Source: Microlunatus parietis (GTDB lineage Bacteria; Actinomycetota; Actinomycetes; Propionibacteriales; Propionibacteriaceae). From it: DNA of 64,000 nt. Below, piece by piece: positions 25,291-33,644 of the stretch. The notes beneath the pieces are model-generated. The model saw only the letters and a list, made by a program, of their open reading frames with translations, searched no databases and was not told the origin of the DNA. Positions within the stretch are counted from its first letter, which is position 1. Every line of letters starts with the position of its first letter. The DNA lies in NCBI RefSeq assembly GCF_013407955.1, contig NZ_JACCBU010000001.1, forward strand, positions 5,518,001 through 5,582,000. The letters are read 5' to 3'. Made by a program: the position numbers and the translations under genes.

Positions 25291-25919
25291 CTTAGCGCTG
25301 GGCGGCGGGCTTGAGCCTGAATCCGTGGATCGCTGCTTAGGGCGCGCTGGCGTTGTTGGCGAACATCAGGCTGTCAACCAAGCAACCTCGCACCGGAACA
25401 CTTGCCGGCGCACCGCTCTGCGACCGTCGCGTCGCTGCGTCCGGCGCCGACGCTCCGCCGAGCGGACGCCAAGGGCAGATCTTTTCCGGAATCCGTGCCA
25501 TTTGGGTCCACTCGGCGCTCAGCCACTCGCCGTTCGGCCGTGGCTGCGTCGTGACGCTTCATCGAACCGGGATCGGGTTGCGGTGACGTGTCAGAACGGG
25601 GGTCGGGGGTCCAGTGCCTGACCCGGAGCGGCCTTCCGCCGAGGGCACGGCAACGCTTCCAGTCGGAGGATCCGGGCTGAGGGCGGTCGGGAGACGAACG
25701 GTGCCGAGGGGTCGGGCAGGTCCGGCGGCTTGACCGGGCATGCCGGGACCGTGCCGGGGATCCGGGCCAAGGGGCGTGCCCGCACGGGCGCGGAGCGGGT
25801 TGATGTCAGGACCCGTGCCCGGGGTGTCACGGATCGGCCCTGCAACGGGGTCTCGGGGCGCGAAATCGGTGCGGCGGGGCGGTTGCGTTGCAGATTTGTG
25901 TCACTCGCCCGAATCGAGG
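25291..25919. other. 630-bp region without a recognisable gene
   Basis: Short frames exist on both strands but none has a ribosome site, a family motif or the neighbours' third-position GC bias. It separates the purine-rich tract from the stop of the response regulator gene. I see no promoter or repeat of note. Confidence 0.4.
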
Positions 25920-26564
25920 TCACGGGAGGAGGCGCTGCTCCTTGGCGACGGAGACCGCGCCGGTCCGGGTGTCGACGCCGAGCTTCTCGTAGATCCGGCC
26001 GAGGTGCGTCTTCACGGTGGCCTCGCTGAGAAACAGGGCCTTCGCGATGTCGCGGTTCGACAGGCCGAGCGCCAGCTGGCCGAGGATGTCGTGCTCGCGA
26101 GGTGTCAAGGTGGGCCGGGGGCTGCGCATCTGGGCCATCACCCGGTGCGCGACGGGCGCGGACAGGGCGGTGCGGCCGGCGGCGGCGCTGTGGATCGCGG
26201 CGAACAGTTCCTCGGGTCGTTCCGCCTTCAGCAGGTAGCCGGTGGCGCCGGCGGCGATCGCGCGGGTGATGTCGGCGTCGGTGTCGTACGTGGTCAGGAC
26301 CAGGACGTGGACGTCGCCGCCGGCCGCGACGATCTGCCGGGTCGCCTCGATGCCGTCGATGCCGTCGCCGAGCTGGAGGTCCATCAGGACCACGTCGGGG
26401 GTGAGCGCGGCGGCTTGGGCCACCGCCTCCTCTCCGCTGCCGGCCTCGCCGACGACCTCGATGTCAGGCGCACTGTCCAGCAGGGCACGCAGGCCGGCCC
26501 GGACCACGACGTGGTCGTCGCAGAGAAGGAGCCGGACGGGTCCGGTCGGAGCGGGGCTGGTCAC
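25920..26564 (-). CDS. NarL/LuxR-family response regulator (SenR-like position)
   Basis: A 214-residue two-component regulator. The receiver domain has Asp16-Asp17 (LLLCDDHVVVRAG), phospho-acceptor Asp62 in VVLMDLQLGDG, and the lysine in YLLKAERP. The C-terminal LuxR-type HTH is LTPREHDILGQLALGLSNRDIAKAL with VKTHLGRIYEKLGV. GTG 26564 overlaps the kinase stop by 4 nt, so kinase and regulator are coupled. The target genes probably include the divergent HbpS/GlcG-like gene, by analogy with the SenRS-HbpS arrangement of Streptomyces. Confidence 0.93.
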   Translation of the reverse strand: MTSPAPTGPVRLLLCDDHVVVRAGLRALLDSAPDIEVVGEAGSGEEAVAQAAALTPDVVLMDLQLGDGIDGIEATRQIVAAGGDVHVLVLTTYDTDADITRAIAAGATGYLLKAERPEELFAAIHSAAAGRTALSAPVAHRVMAQMRSPRPTLTPREHDILGQLALGLSNRDIAKALFLSEATVKTHLGRIYEKLGVDTRTGAVSVAKEQRLLP

Positions 26565-27796
26565 GGGGTCGGAACCTCCAGAGTCGCGGGTACGGCAGCG
26601 GACACGACTGTGCCGTCGCCCGGCGCGGACTCGACGGTCAGGGTGCCGCCGAGTTGGCCGACCCGGGCCCGCATGGCCGGTAGTCCGTGGCCCCGGTCGG
26701 CCGAACCGGGTCCGGGCGAGGCCGGGTCGAACCCGCGGCCGTCGTCGGCGATGTCGAGGCGTACCTCGTCGCCGAGGTAGCTGACGGTGACGGCGGCCCG
26801 GGTGGCGCCGGAATGCTCGCGTACGTTGGCAAGCGCGCCCTGAGCGACCCGGAGCAGGGCGGACTGGACCCGGTCCGGCAGTGGTACGGGCGTGCCGTCG
26901 ACCTGGCAGATCACGGTGCGCTCGTCGGTGATCTCGCGGTCGGCCAGCGCCCGCAGAGCGGTCTGCAGATCGCCGCCCTCGGCGAGGTCGGCGGGGGCCA
27001 GGTCGTGGACGAAGCGGCGGGCCTCGGCGAGGCCGCGGTCCGCGACGGCGGCCGCGGTACGGACGTGCTCGCGGGCTCGGGCCGGCTCGGCGTCCCAGAA
27101 CCGGTCGGCGGCCTGCAACAGCATCCGCTGGCTGGACAGGCCCTGGGCGATCGTGTCGTGGATCTCCATCGACAGCCGCTGCCGCTCGGCGAGGGTGCCC
27201 TCGCGTCGCTCGGTGGCGGCCAGCTCGGCCCGGGTCCGGACCAGGTCCTCGATCAGCGCGGCCTGGCGGGTCGCCTGCCGGTCCATCACGACGAACACCG
27301 CAGTCGCAAGGGCGGCGACGGCGGGCGGGCCGACCACCCAGTCCAGGTCGAACCGGCCGGCCAGCCGCAACTGGGCGAAGATCACCAAGCCGGTGAACAG
27401 GATGATCATGACGAGCGCAAGCCGCAGCGGCAGCATCCGCAACGCCAGAAAGAACAGCGGCACCGCGCACCAGGCGAAGCTCGGCGCCAGGTTCACCAGC
27501 ACCGACCAGACCCCGACCACGCCGCAGAGCCAGATCAGCCGGGCCACGCCGGCGCCGAGCAGCCGGGACAGGGCAAGTCCGTACAGGACGGCGAGGGCGG
27601 CGGCCATCGCGTACACGACGGCGGCCTGCGCGTCGTCACCGTGCCGCTGGGCGAATCGGAACAGAGCGGCCCCGAGCAGGACGAAGAACGCGATGTGAAT
27701 GACGAGGGCGAGCCGGCGGACGTCACCGGCCGCGGCGGTGGCGAGGTCGCCGGCTGGGGACGCGTCCCCGCCGGGCGCCGGGGTGCTGCCGGCCAT
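26561..27796 (-). CDS. sensor histidine kinase, HisKA_3 type (SenS-like)
   Basis: A 411-residue membrane kinase. Five or six TM helices occupy residues 30-172 with almost no extracellular domain. The HisKA_3 dimerisation helix carries His213 in LSMEIHDTIAQGLSSQ. The ATP-binding domain has NVREHSGATRAAV (N box), DDGRGFDPASPG and GHGLPAMRARVGQLGG. A kinase without a large sensor loop usually senses through an accessory protein; the divergent HbpS-like secreted protein is the obvious candidate. Start ATG 27796 follows GAGAGGAG. Confidence 0.93.
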   Translation of the reverse strand: MAGSTPAPGGDASPAGDLATAAAGDVRRLALVIHIAFFVLLGAALFRFAQRHGDDAQAAVVYAMAAALAVLYGLALSRLLGAGVARLIWLCGVVGVWSVLVNLAPSFAWCAVPLFFLALRMLPLRLALVMIILFTGLVIFAQLRLAGRFDLDWVVGPPAVAALATAVFVVMDRQATRQAALIEDLVRTRAELAATERREGTLAERQRLSMEIHDTIAQGLSSQRMLLQAADRFWDAEPARAREHVRTAAAVADRGLAEARRFVHDLAPADLAEGGDLQTALRALADREITDERTVICQVDGTPVPLPDRVQSALLRVAQGALANVREHSGATRAAVTVSYLGDEVRLDIADDGRGFDPASPGPGSADRGHGLPAMRARVGQLGGTLTVESAPGDGTVVSAAVPATLEVPTP

Positions 27797-27999
27797 GGTC
27801 CGCTCCTCTCCTGACCTGCGAGAACACCCATTCTGGCCCAGCCGCGGCGGCCCGCGGGTCATCCGATCGGCTGACCCCGGCCTCGCCCGTACGGCCGCCG
27901 AGGACCAGCCACTGCGACGACGCGCGGACCGGGGTCTCGGCAGCAGGCTGGAAGCACAGCACGGAAAGCCCACACCACAACGAGATGGGGAGTCACACC

Positions 28000-28569
28000 A
28001 TGCAGGTCAAGAAGTTCTCGACGCGGGTCAAGATCATCACCGCCGCCGCGGCCGTCGCCCTCGCCGGCTTCGGCACCGCGGGCGTCGTGTCCGCCGCCGC
28101 CCAGCCGCCGGCTCAGCCGCCCGCCCAACCGCCGGCCGCGACCAAGGCCGCCGTACCGGAGAAGGCCACCACCACGAGCACCCACCTCAGCATCGACGCC
28201 GCGACCGAGGCCGCCCAGGCCGCGCTGGACGCCGCCGAGAAGGAGGGCCAGCGGGTCACCGTCGCCGTGGTGGACCGCAACGGCAACACCATCGTCACCC
28301 TGCGCGGCGACGGCGCCGGGCCGCAGTCCTACGAGTCCGCGGTCCGCAAGGCCTACACCGCGGTGTCCTGGAACGCGCCCACCTCGGAGCTGGTGAAGCG
28401 GCTCGAGTCCGCGCCGACCCTGAAGGACATCCCGGGCACCCTGTTCCTGGCCGGCGGCGTGCCGGTCGCGGCGGACAACGCCCCGATCGCCGGCATCGGC
28501 GTCGCGGGGGCCCCGTCCGGCGACCTGGACGAGAAGTTCGCCCAGGCCGGTGCGGCCGAGCTCGGCTGA
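28000..28569 (+). CDS. GlcG/HbpS-family secreted heme-binding-like protein
   Basis: A 189-residue exported protein. Residues 1-35 form a signal peptide (KKFSTRVKIITAAAAVALAG, then Ala-rich cleavage region), followed by a Pro/Gln linker of APPAQPPAQP type. The GlcG/HbpS domain is shown by VTVAVVDRNGNTIVTLRGDGAGPQS, ESAVRKAYTAV and IAGIGVAGAPSGDLDEKFAQAG. In Streptomyces HbpS binds heme and modulates the kinase SenS; this gene likewise stands divergent from a kinase-regulator pair. ATG 28000 follows GGGGAG; ATG 27985 is the alternative. A strong terminator follows. Confidence 0.88.
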   Translation: MQVKKFSTRVKIITAAAAVALAGFGTAGVVSAAAQPPAQPPAQPPAATKAAVPEKATTTSTHLSIDAATEAAQAALDAAEKEGQRVTVAVVDRNGNTIVTLRGDGAGPQSYESAVRKAYTAVSWNAPTSELVKRLESAPTLKDIPGTLFLAGGVPVAADNAPIAGIGVAGAPSGDLDEKFAQAGAAELG

Positions 28570-28589
28570 CCCCGACCGCCTCCCCGATC

Positions 28590-28629
28590 GGCTCTCGACG
28601 CCACGCCCGCCGTGGTGTCGAGAGCCTTT
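28590..28629 (+). terminator. strong hairpin terminator after the HbpS-like gene
   Basis: A 15-bp stem with a single G-T pair, GGCTCTCGACGCCAC (28590-28604) with GTGGTGTCGAGAGCC (28612-28626), around a 7-nt loop and followed by TTT. Confidence 0.8.
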
Positions 28630-28672
28630 CGGCGTTCCCGGACGACGGGGCGGGCCGCCCGGATCGCTCCAT

Positions 28673-28678
28673 TAGGGT
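28673..28678 (+). promoter_or_regulatory. -10 element (TAGGGT) of the PfkB gene
   Basis: TAGGGT ends 6 nt before ATG 28685, the leaderless spacing seen repeatedly in this window. It lies beyond the preceding terminator, so the kinase has its own promoter. Confidence 0.5.
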
Positions 28679-28684
28679 GCCGCC

Positions 28685-29632
28685 ATGAGTCGATTCGTCG
28701 TGTGTGGTGAGACCTTGATCGACCTGGTCCGGGTCGCGGAGCCGTCGGATGATCATTTCCGGACCACCTGGCAGGCGCTGTCGGCCGGCGGGCCGATGAA
28801 CACGGCGGTCGCGCTGAGCCGGCTCGAGGCGGACAGCCACTTCCTGGGGCGGCTGTCCCGGGACGCCTTCGGCCGGCAGCTCCATGATCATCTCACCGGC
28901 GCCGGGGTCGATCTTGATCTTGCCGTGATCACCGATCAGGCCACCTCGCTGGCGGTGGTCGAGCTGGATGCCGACGGGGTGGCGAGCTACACGTTCCACT
29001 TCGACGGCACGGCCAACTTCGCCTGGCAGCCGCCGGAGCTGCCCGAGCTCGGCGCGGGGGACTGGCTGCACATCGCGTCCCTCGCCTGCGTCGTCGAGCC
29101 GGGCGCCGGGGTGCTGCTCGACTGGGCTTCGGCGTCGCAGGCGCCGCTCTCGTACGACATCAACGTCCGGCCCACCGTGATCACCGACCCGAAGCTCTAC
29201 TGGACGAAGGTCGAGCCGTGGCTGGAGTTGGCCGGGCGCAACGGCGGCATCGTCAAGGCCAGCGATGCCGATCTTGCCGCCCTGGCCGAGGTCGCGCCGG
29301 GCGGTGCCGATCCGGCCGAGACCGCCGCCCTCTGGCAGCAGCGGTACGGGCTGCGCGCCGTCGTGATCACCCTCGGCCCGGGCGGAGCCGTCGCCGTCGA
29401 CGCCGACGGCCGCACGGACGTGCCCGGCCGCAAGGTCGAGGTGGTCGACACGGTCGGCGCCGGCGACACGTTCATGGCCGGCTTCCTGGACGGTTTCGTA
29501 CGCCGGCAGGCCTCCCTGGAGGACGCGCTGCGCCGCGGGGTCGCCGCGGCCGCGATCGTCTGCGAACGCCAAGGGGCCCAGCCGCCGACCGCCGCCGAGG
29601 TCGACGAACTGCTCCGCTCCGACGCTCGCTGA
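28685..29632 (+). CDS. PfkB-family carbohydrate kinase
   Basis: A 315-residue ribokinase-fold sugar kinase. VCGETLIDLV near residue 6 and LSAGGPMNTAVALSRL near 35 form the substrate-binding start. The C-terminal signature VDTVGAGDTFMAGFLDGF has the catalytic aspartate and anion hole. The pattern with SAGGPMNTA is closest to fructokinase/ribokinase groups. It is transcribed leaderlessly and alone. Near the sugar oxidoreductases and sulfatases it may phosphorylate a released sugar (inference). Confidence 0.92.
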   Translation: MSRFVVCGETLIDLVRVAEPSDDHFRTTWQALSAGGPMNTAVALSRLEADSHFLGRLSRDAFGRQLHDHLTGAGVDLDLAVITDQATSLAVVELDADGVASYTFHFDGTANFAWQPPELPELGAGDWLHIASLACVVEPGAGVLLDWASASQAPLSYDINVRPTVITDPKLYWTKVEPWLELAGRNGGIVKASDADLAALAEVAPGGADPAETAALWQQRYGLRAVVITLGPGGAVAVDADGRTDVPGRKVEVVDTVGAGDTFMAGFLDGFVRRQASLEDALRRGVAAAAIVCERQGAQPPTAAEVDELLRSDAR

Positions 29633-29801
29633 ACCTCCCATCAGCCACGGTCGACCCGCGGCCGGCAAGAGATCGGCCGACCGCGACGCCCACTTCTGCC
29701 ACGATGCAAAACGTTGTCTACAAAGGGTTCCGGTTCGTCCGCTCGGTGCCTTAGCGTCCTTACCGGAGACATTCGTCGACGACGACGCGAGGGGAATGCC
29801 G

Positions 29802-31229
29802 ATGACCAGACCCACCCGACGCACGGTCCTCGGCGCGGGCGCCTCCGCCGCACTCGCCGGGCTGTGCGGCGCCGCGGAGTCGCGCGCGGCCGCCGAACCG
29901 GCCGGGCCGGCCGGCCGGCGGCCGAACATCGTGTTCATCCTGATCGACGACCTCGGGTACGGGGACCTGTCGATCGCCGGCAACCCGCTGGTGCGGACGC
30001 CGAACCTGGACCGGCTGGGCGCCGAGGGCATGCTGATGACCCAGTGTTACGACGCCTCCCCGATCTGTTCGCCGTCGCGGGCCGGCTTCCTGACCGGTCG
30101 GTATCCGGCCCGGAACCGGCTCGTCACCTTCCTCGCCACCCGCGAGCACAACGCCTGGGCCGGGCAGGCCGACTGGCTCGACCCCGACGTGCCCAACCTG
30201 CCGCGAACGCTGCGTGCCGCCGGTTATGCCACCGGCCATTTCGGCAAGTGGCATCTGGGCGGTGGCCGCGATGTCGGCGACGCTCCGTGGCCGGCCGCGT
30301 ACGGCTTCGACGAGAGTTACACCCAGTTCGAGGGACTCGGCCCGCGGGTGGTGCCGACCGACACCGAGGCCGGGCTGGCGGCGGCCAGCATCGCGCTGGG
30401 GCAGGGGCCGATCGATCAGCTGCCCAAGTCGCAGATCACGGAACGGTTCGTCGACCGGGCGATCGACTTCATCCGGCGGCAACACGATCGGCCGTGGTTC
30501 GTCCAACTCTGGCCCGGCGACGTGCACACGCCGTGGGCGCCGAGCGCCGAACAGTTGGAGCAGGTCGCGGGGCTGGGCCGGACTCCGGAAGAGGAGCGCT
30601 TCCTGGCCGTCCTGGTCGCGCTGGATGCCGAGGTGGGCCGGCTGACCGGGGCGCTGGATGATCTTGGTCTGTTGGACGACACCTTGATCGTCTGCACCTC
30701 CGACAACGGTCCCACCGCGGGAGCCTCCCGGCCGGGTTCGGCCGGGCCGTACCGGGGCCGCAAGGGCAGCCTGTACGAGGGCGGCATCCGGCAGCCGCTG
30801 CTGATCCGGTGGCCGGGCCGGGTGCCGGCCGGCAGTCGGGACGACCGCACGGTCGCGCACGCGGTCGACCTGCTGCCGACGCTCGCGGAGGCCGCCGGCA
30901 CCCGGCTGCCCGGGCCGGCCGACGGGATCAGCCTGCTGCCGGCGTGGTGCGGCCGCCCGGTCACCGAGCGACCCGACCTGTACTGGACCTTCGGTGCGTT
31001 CCGGGACCCGAGCCAGGTGCCGGCCGGCGCGAGCCCGAGCTTCGCGATGCGGTCCGGGCGGTGGAAGCTGCTTGCCGAGTCCGGCGGCCGCAACGTGGAG
31101 CTGTACGACCTGGAGGCCGACCCGGGCGAGTCGACCGACGTCGCCGATCGCCATCCGCGGCTCGCCCGATCCCTGACCGCCCGGCTGGAAGCCTGGCGCC
31201 GGCCCCTTCCGATCAAGATCGCGCACTGA
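29802..31229 (+). CDS. Tat-exported type I sulfatase 1
   Basis: A 475-residue arylsulfatase-like enzyme. A Tat signal (RPTRRTVLGAGASAALAG) starts it. Metal-binding Asp49-Asp50 lie in IDDLGYGD, and Cys89 in CSPSRAGFLTGRYP matches CxPSR, the site converted to formylglycine. HFGKWHLGG and TSDNGPTAG give further active-site residues. The enzyme should hydrolyse sulfate esters outside the membrane. ATG 29802 has a better-spaced GAGGGG than ATG 29796. No formylglycine-generating enzyme is in the window. Confidence 0.93.
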   Translation: MTRPTRRTVLGAGASAALAGLCGAAESRAAAEPAGPAGRRPNIVFILIDDLGYGDLSIAGNPLVRTPNLDRLGAEGMLMTQCYDASPICSPSRAGFLTGRYPARNRLVTFLATREHNAWAGQADWLDPDVPNLPRTLRAAGYATGHFGKWHLGGGRDVGDAPWPAAYGFDESYTQFEGLGPRVVPTDTEAGLAAASIALGQGPIDQLPKSQITERFVDRAIDFIRRQHDRPWFVQLWPGDVHTPWAPSAEQLEQVAGLGRTPEEERFLAVLVALDAEVGRLTGALDDLGLLDDTLIVCTSDNGPTAGASRPGSAGPYRGRKGSLYEGGIRQPLLIRWPGRVPAGSRDDRTVAHAVDLLPTLAEAAGTRLPGPADGISLLPAWCGRPVTERPDLYWTFGAFRDPSQVPAGASPSFAMRSGRWKLLAESGGRNVELYDLEADPGESTDVADRHPRLARSLTARLEAWRRPLPIKIAH

Positions 31230-31279
31230 TCACACCGAACCATGATCATCGATGTCCCTGACGGCGAAGGAGAAACGCC

Positions 31280-32932
31280 ATGGCGGAGGAGACCGTACCG
31301 ACGATGACCCGGCGCACCCTGGTGGGCGGTGGTTTGGCGCTGGCATCTGGGGGAGTCTCCGCGGCCGGGGCGCCGGCAGCGCGGGCGGAGGAGGTGGCCG
31401 AGCGGCCGAACATCGTCGTGATCTTGGCCGACGACATGGGATTCTCCGATCTCGGCTGTTTCGGCAGTGAGATCCCGACCCCGAACCTGGACGCGCTCGC
31501 CGCCGGCGGGCTGCGGTTCAGCCAGTTCTACAACTGCGCTCGGTGCAGCCCGTCGCGCGCCTCGCTGCTGACCGGCCTGTATCCGCACCAGGCCGGCATG
31601 GGTGCGCTGGACAACATCGTCAAACCGGAATCCCGCGGCACCTTCGGCCGGCTGCTCGACCGCTCGGTGACCCTGGCCGAGGTGCTCGGTGCGGCCGGCT
31701 ATCACACGTCGATGTCCGGCAAGTGGCACCTCGGACTGGGCCACGGCACGCCGCCGTGGGCGCGCTGTTTCCAGCGTTCCTTCGCGCCCGTCGGCGGCAC
31801 CTACTTCCGGGATCAGGACAAGGGTGCGGTCCACATCGACGGCCGGCCGGTGCCGTTGAACTCCGACGAGGTCGGCCCCGGTTACTGGTACGGCTCCGAC
31901 CTCCTGGTCGACTGGAGCACCCGATTCATCGACGACGCGCGGCAGCAGGGCAAACCCTTCTTCCACTACCTGCCGTTCTGCGCCCCGCACTTCCCGCTGA
32001 TGGCCCCGCCGGAGGACATCGCGCGGTTCCGGGGCCGCTACCTGGACGGCTGGGAACCGCCGCGCAACGCCCGCTTCGAGCGGCAGCGCGAACTCGGCGT
32101 CGTCGGCCCGGCGGAGCGGCTGTCGCCGGCCCTGCGGTACGCCTACGACTGGGACCGGCTGACCGCCGAGCACCGGGAACGCTTCGACATCATGATGGCG
32201 GTCTACGCCGCGGCGATCTTCCGGATGGACCGGGCCGTCGGTGATCTTGTCCAGCACCTCAAGGACACCGGCGCGTACGAGAACACGTTGATCATCTTCC
32301 TCTCCGACAACGGCGGCAACGCCGAAGCCGGCCCCGACGGCCGGACCGGCGCGGGCACGCCGGGCAGCGCGACCTCCAATATCTGGGTCGGTCTCAACTG
32401 GGCGACTCTGCAGAACACGCCGTTCTCGTACTTCAAACACTTCACGTCCGAGGGCGGCATCGCCACACCGCTGATCGCGCACTGGCCGCGCGGGATCGAT
32501 CCGGCCGTCCGCGGAACGATCCGGCGCGAGCCCGGCCACGTGATCGATCTGATGCCGACCCTGACGGAGGTCGGCCGGGCCCGGTATCCGGCCGAGTTCA
32601 ACGGCCACGCGATCCTGCCGGCCGAGGGCCGGTCCTTCGCACCGGCCTTCGGCGGGCGGCCGCTCCGGCGGGAGGAACCCCTGTTCTGGGAACACGAGGG
32701 CAACCGCGCCGTACGCGCCGGCAACTGGAAGTTCGTCGCCCGCTTCCAGGAACCCCACGAACTCTACCATCTGGGCGCCGACCGCTCCGAGACCGAGAAC
32801 CTCGCCGAATCCCACCCCGCCAAGGCGGCGGAGCTGGCCGGCCGCTATCGGCACTGGGCGGACCGCACCTTCGTCGATCCGTGGGACAAGAAGATCCACG
32901 GCGGGGTCGTCGAGGGTTCGCTCGACGCCTGA
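31280..32932 (+). CDS. Tat-exported type I sulfatase 2
   Basis: A 550-residue arylsulfatase-like enzyme with a Tat signal (MTRRTLVGGGLALASGG). Metal ligands Asp51-Asp52 are in ADDMGFSD, Cys89 in CSPSRASLLTGLYP is the formylglycine site, and SGKWHLGLGHGTPP and LSDNGGNAEAG follow. It is longer than the first sulfatase, with an insertion around 180-260 and an arylsulfatase-A-like C-terminal part. AAGGAG lies 7 nt before ATG 31280. It starts 50 nt after sulfatase 1, so both are probably one transcript with complementary specificities. Confidence 0.93.
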   Translation: MAEETVPTMTRRTLVGGGLALASGGVSAAGAPAARAEEVAERPNIVVILADDMGFSDLGCFGSEIPTPNLDALAAGGLRFSQFYNCARCSPSRASLLTGLYPHQAGMGALDNIVKPESRGTFGRLLDRSVTLAEVLGAAGYHTSMSGKWHLGLGHGTPPWARCFQRSFAPVGGTYFRDQDKGAVHIDGRPVPLNSDEVGPGYWYGSDLLVDWSTRFIDDARQQGKPFFHYLPFCAPHFPLMAPPEDIARFRGRYLDGWEPPRNARFERQRELGVVGPAERLSPALRYAYDWDRLTAEHRERFDIMMAVYAAAIFRMDRAVGDLVQHLKDTGAYENTLIIFLSDNGGNAEAGPDGRTGAGTPGSATSNIWVGLNWATLQNTPFSYFKHFTSEGGIATPLIAHWPRGIDPAVRGTIRREPGHVIDLMPTLTEVGRARYPAEFNGHAILPAEGRSFAPAFGGRPLRREEPLFWEHEGNRAVRAGNWKFVARFQEPHELYHLGADRSETENLAESHPAKAAELAGRYRHWADRTFVDPWDKKIHGGVVEGSLDA

Positions 32933-33035
32933 GGCGTGGCACCGGCGCGCTGACGTTGATCATGGACGATTCACAGCTGACCCTCCCTAGACTGGCGAAC
33001 TGAGGACCGACCCCCGACCCCCCAGGGAGCCCGTG

Positions 33036-33602
33036 ATGCCGGATGTCCGCAGCCAACTCGACCAACTCGTCGCGGGAGCGCGCAGCCGGCGCAGGCTGCT
33101 GAGACAGGCCGGGCTGGCGGCGGTCGCGATCGGCACGGGGGCTGGGATCGCCGGCTGCTCCACCGGCGGCAGCGCCGGCCCGTCGGCCTCCGCGCCCGCT
33201 TCCGCCGCTCCGTCGACGAGCGGCGGACCGACCGCCGGAAGCTCGCCGAGCGCGAGTGCGAGCCCGAGCGGGGGCTCGAGCCCGAGCGCGAGCGGGTCGC
33301 CCACCCCGGCCCCGCAGGGCATCACGGTCGCCACCGCCGACGTGCCGGAGGGCGGCGGGGTGGTGATCCAGGAGAAGTACGTGGTGACCCAGCCCGCGGC
33401 CGGCGAGTTCAAGGCGTTCAGCGCGGTCTGCACCCACCAGGGCTGCCCGGTGGAGAAGGTCGAGAACGCCGAGATCGTCTGCCCGTGCCACGGCAGCCAC
33501 TTCGCGATCGCCACCGGTGACCCGGTCTCCGGACCGGCCGACCAGCCGCTCCCGGCGGTCGAGTTCACCGTGTCGGGCGACAGCCTGGTGCTGCCCGAAT
33601 AG
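33036..33602 (+). CDS. Rieske [2Fe-2S] lipoprotein
   Basis: A 188-residue exported iron-sulfur protein. Residues 17-42 form a Tat-type signal ending in a lipobox-like AGCS (SRRRLLRQAGLAAVAIG to IAGC). A Ser/Pro/Gly-rich linker covers about 45-95. The Rieske domain has the two ligand boxes CTHQGC and CPCHGSHF, with a GP-rich loop (SGPADQPLP). Such small Rieske proteins act as extracytoplasmic electron carriers; no partner oxidase is adjacent. ATG 33036 follows GGGAG; GTG 33033 is possible. Confidence 0.93.
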   Translation: MPDVRSQLDQLVAGARSRRRLLRQAGLAAVAIGTGAGIAGCSTGGSAGPSASAPASAAPSTSGGPTAGSSPSASASPSGGSSPSASGSPTPAPQGITVATADVPEGGGVVIQEKYVVTQPAAGEFKAFSAVCTHQGCPVEKVENAEIVCPCHGSHFAIATGDPVSGPADQPLPAVEFTVSGDSLVLPE

Positions 33603-33631
33603 TCCCCGCTCGGGTTGTCGGACCGGGGTTC

Positions 33632-33637
33632 TACGCT
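33632..33637 (+). promoter_or_regulatory. -10 element (TACGCT) of uvrC
   Basis: TACGCT ends 7 nt before GTG 33645, matching the leaderless pattern. Confidence 0.45.
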
Positions 33638-33644
33638 GAGGAAC

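Noticed and set aside
25325-25621. Small gene candidates in 25.3-25.6 kb
   Set aside because: No ribosome sites, no recognisable motif and codon use unlike the neighbours on either strand.
29705-29718. LacI-type operator before the sulfatases
   Set aside because: AAAACGTTGT has the central CG of LacI sites but poor symmetry, and no LacI gene is nearby.
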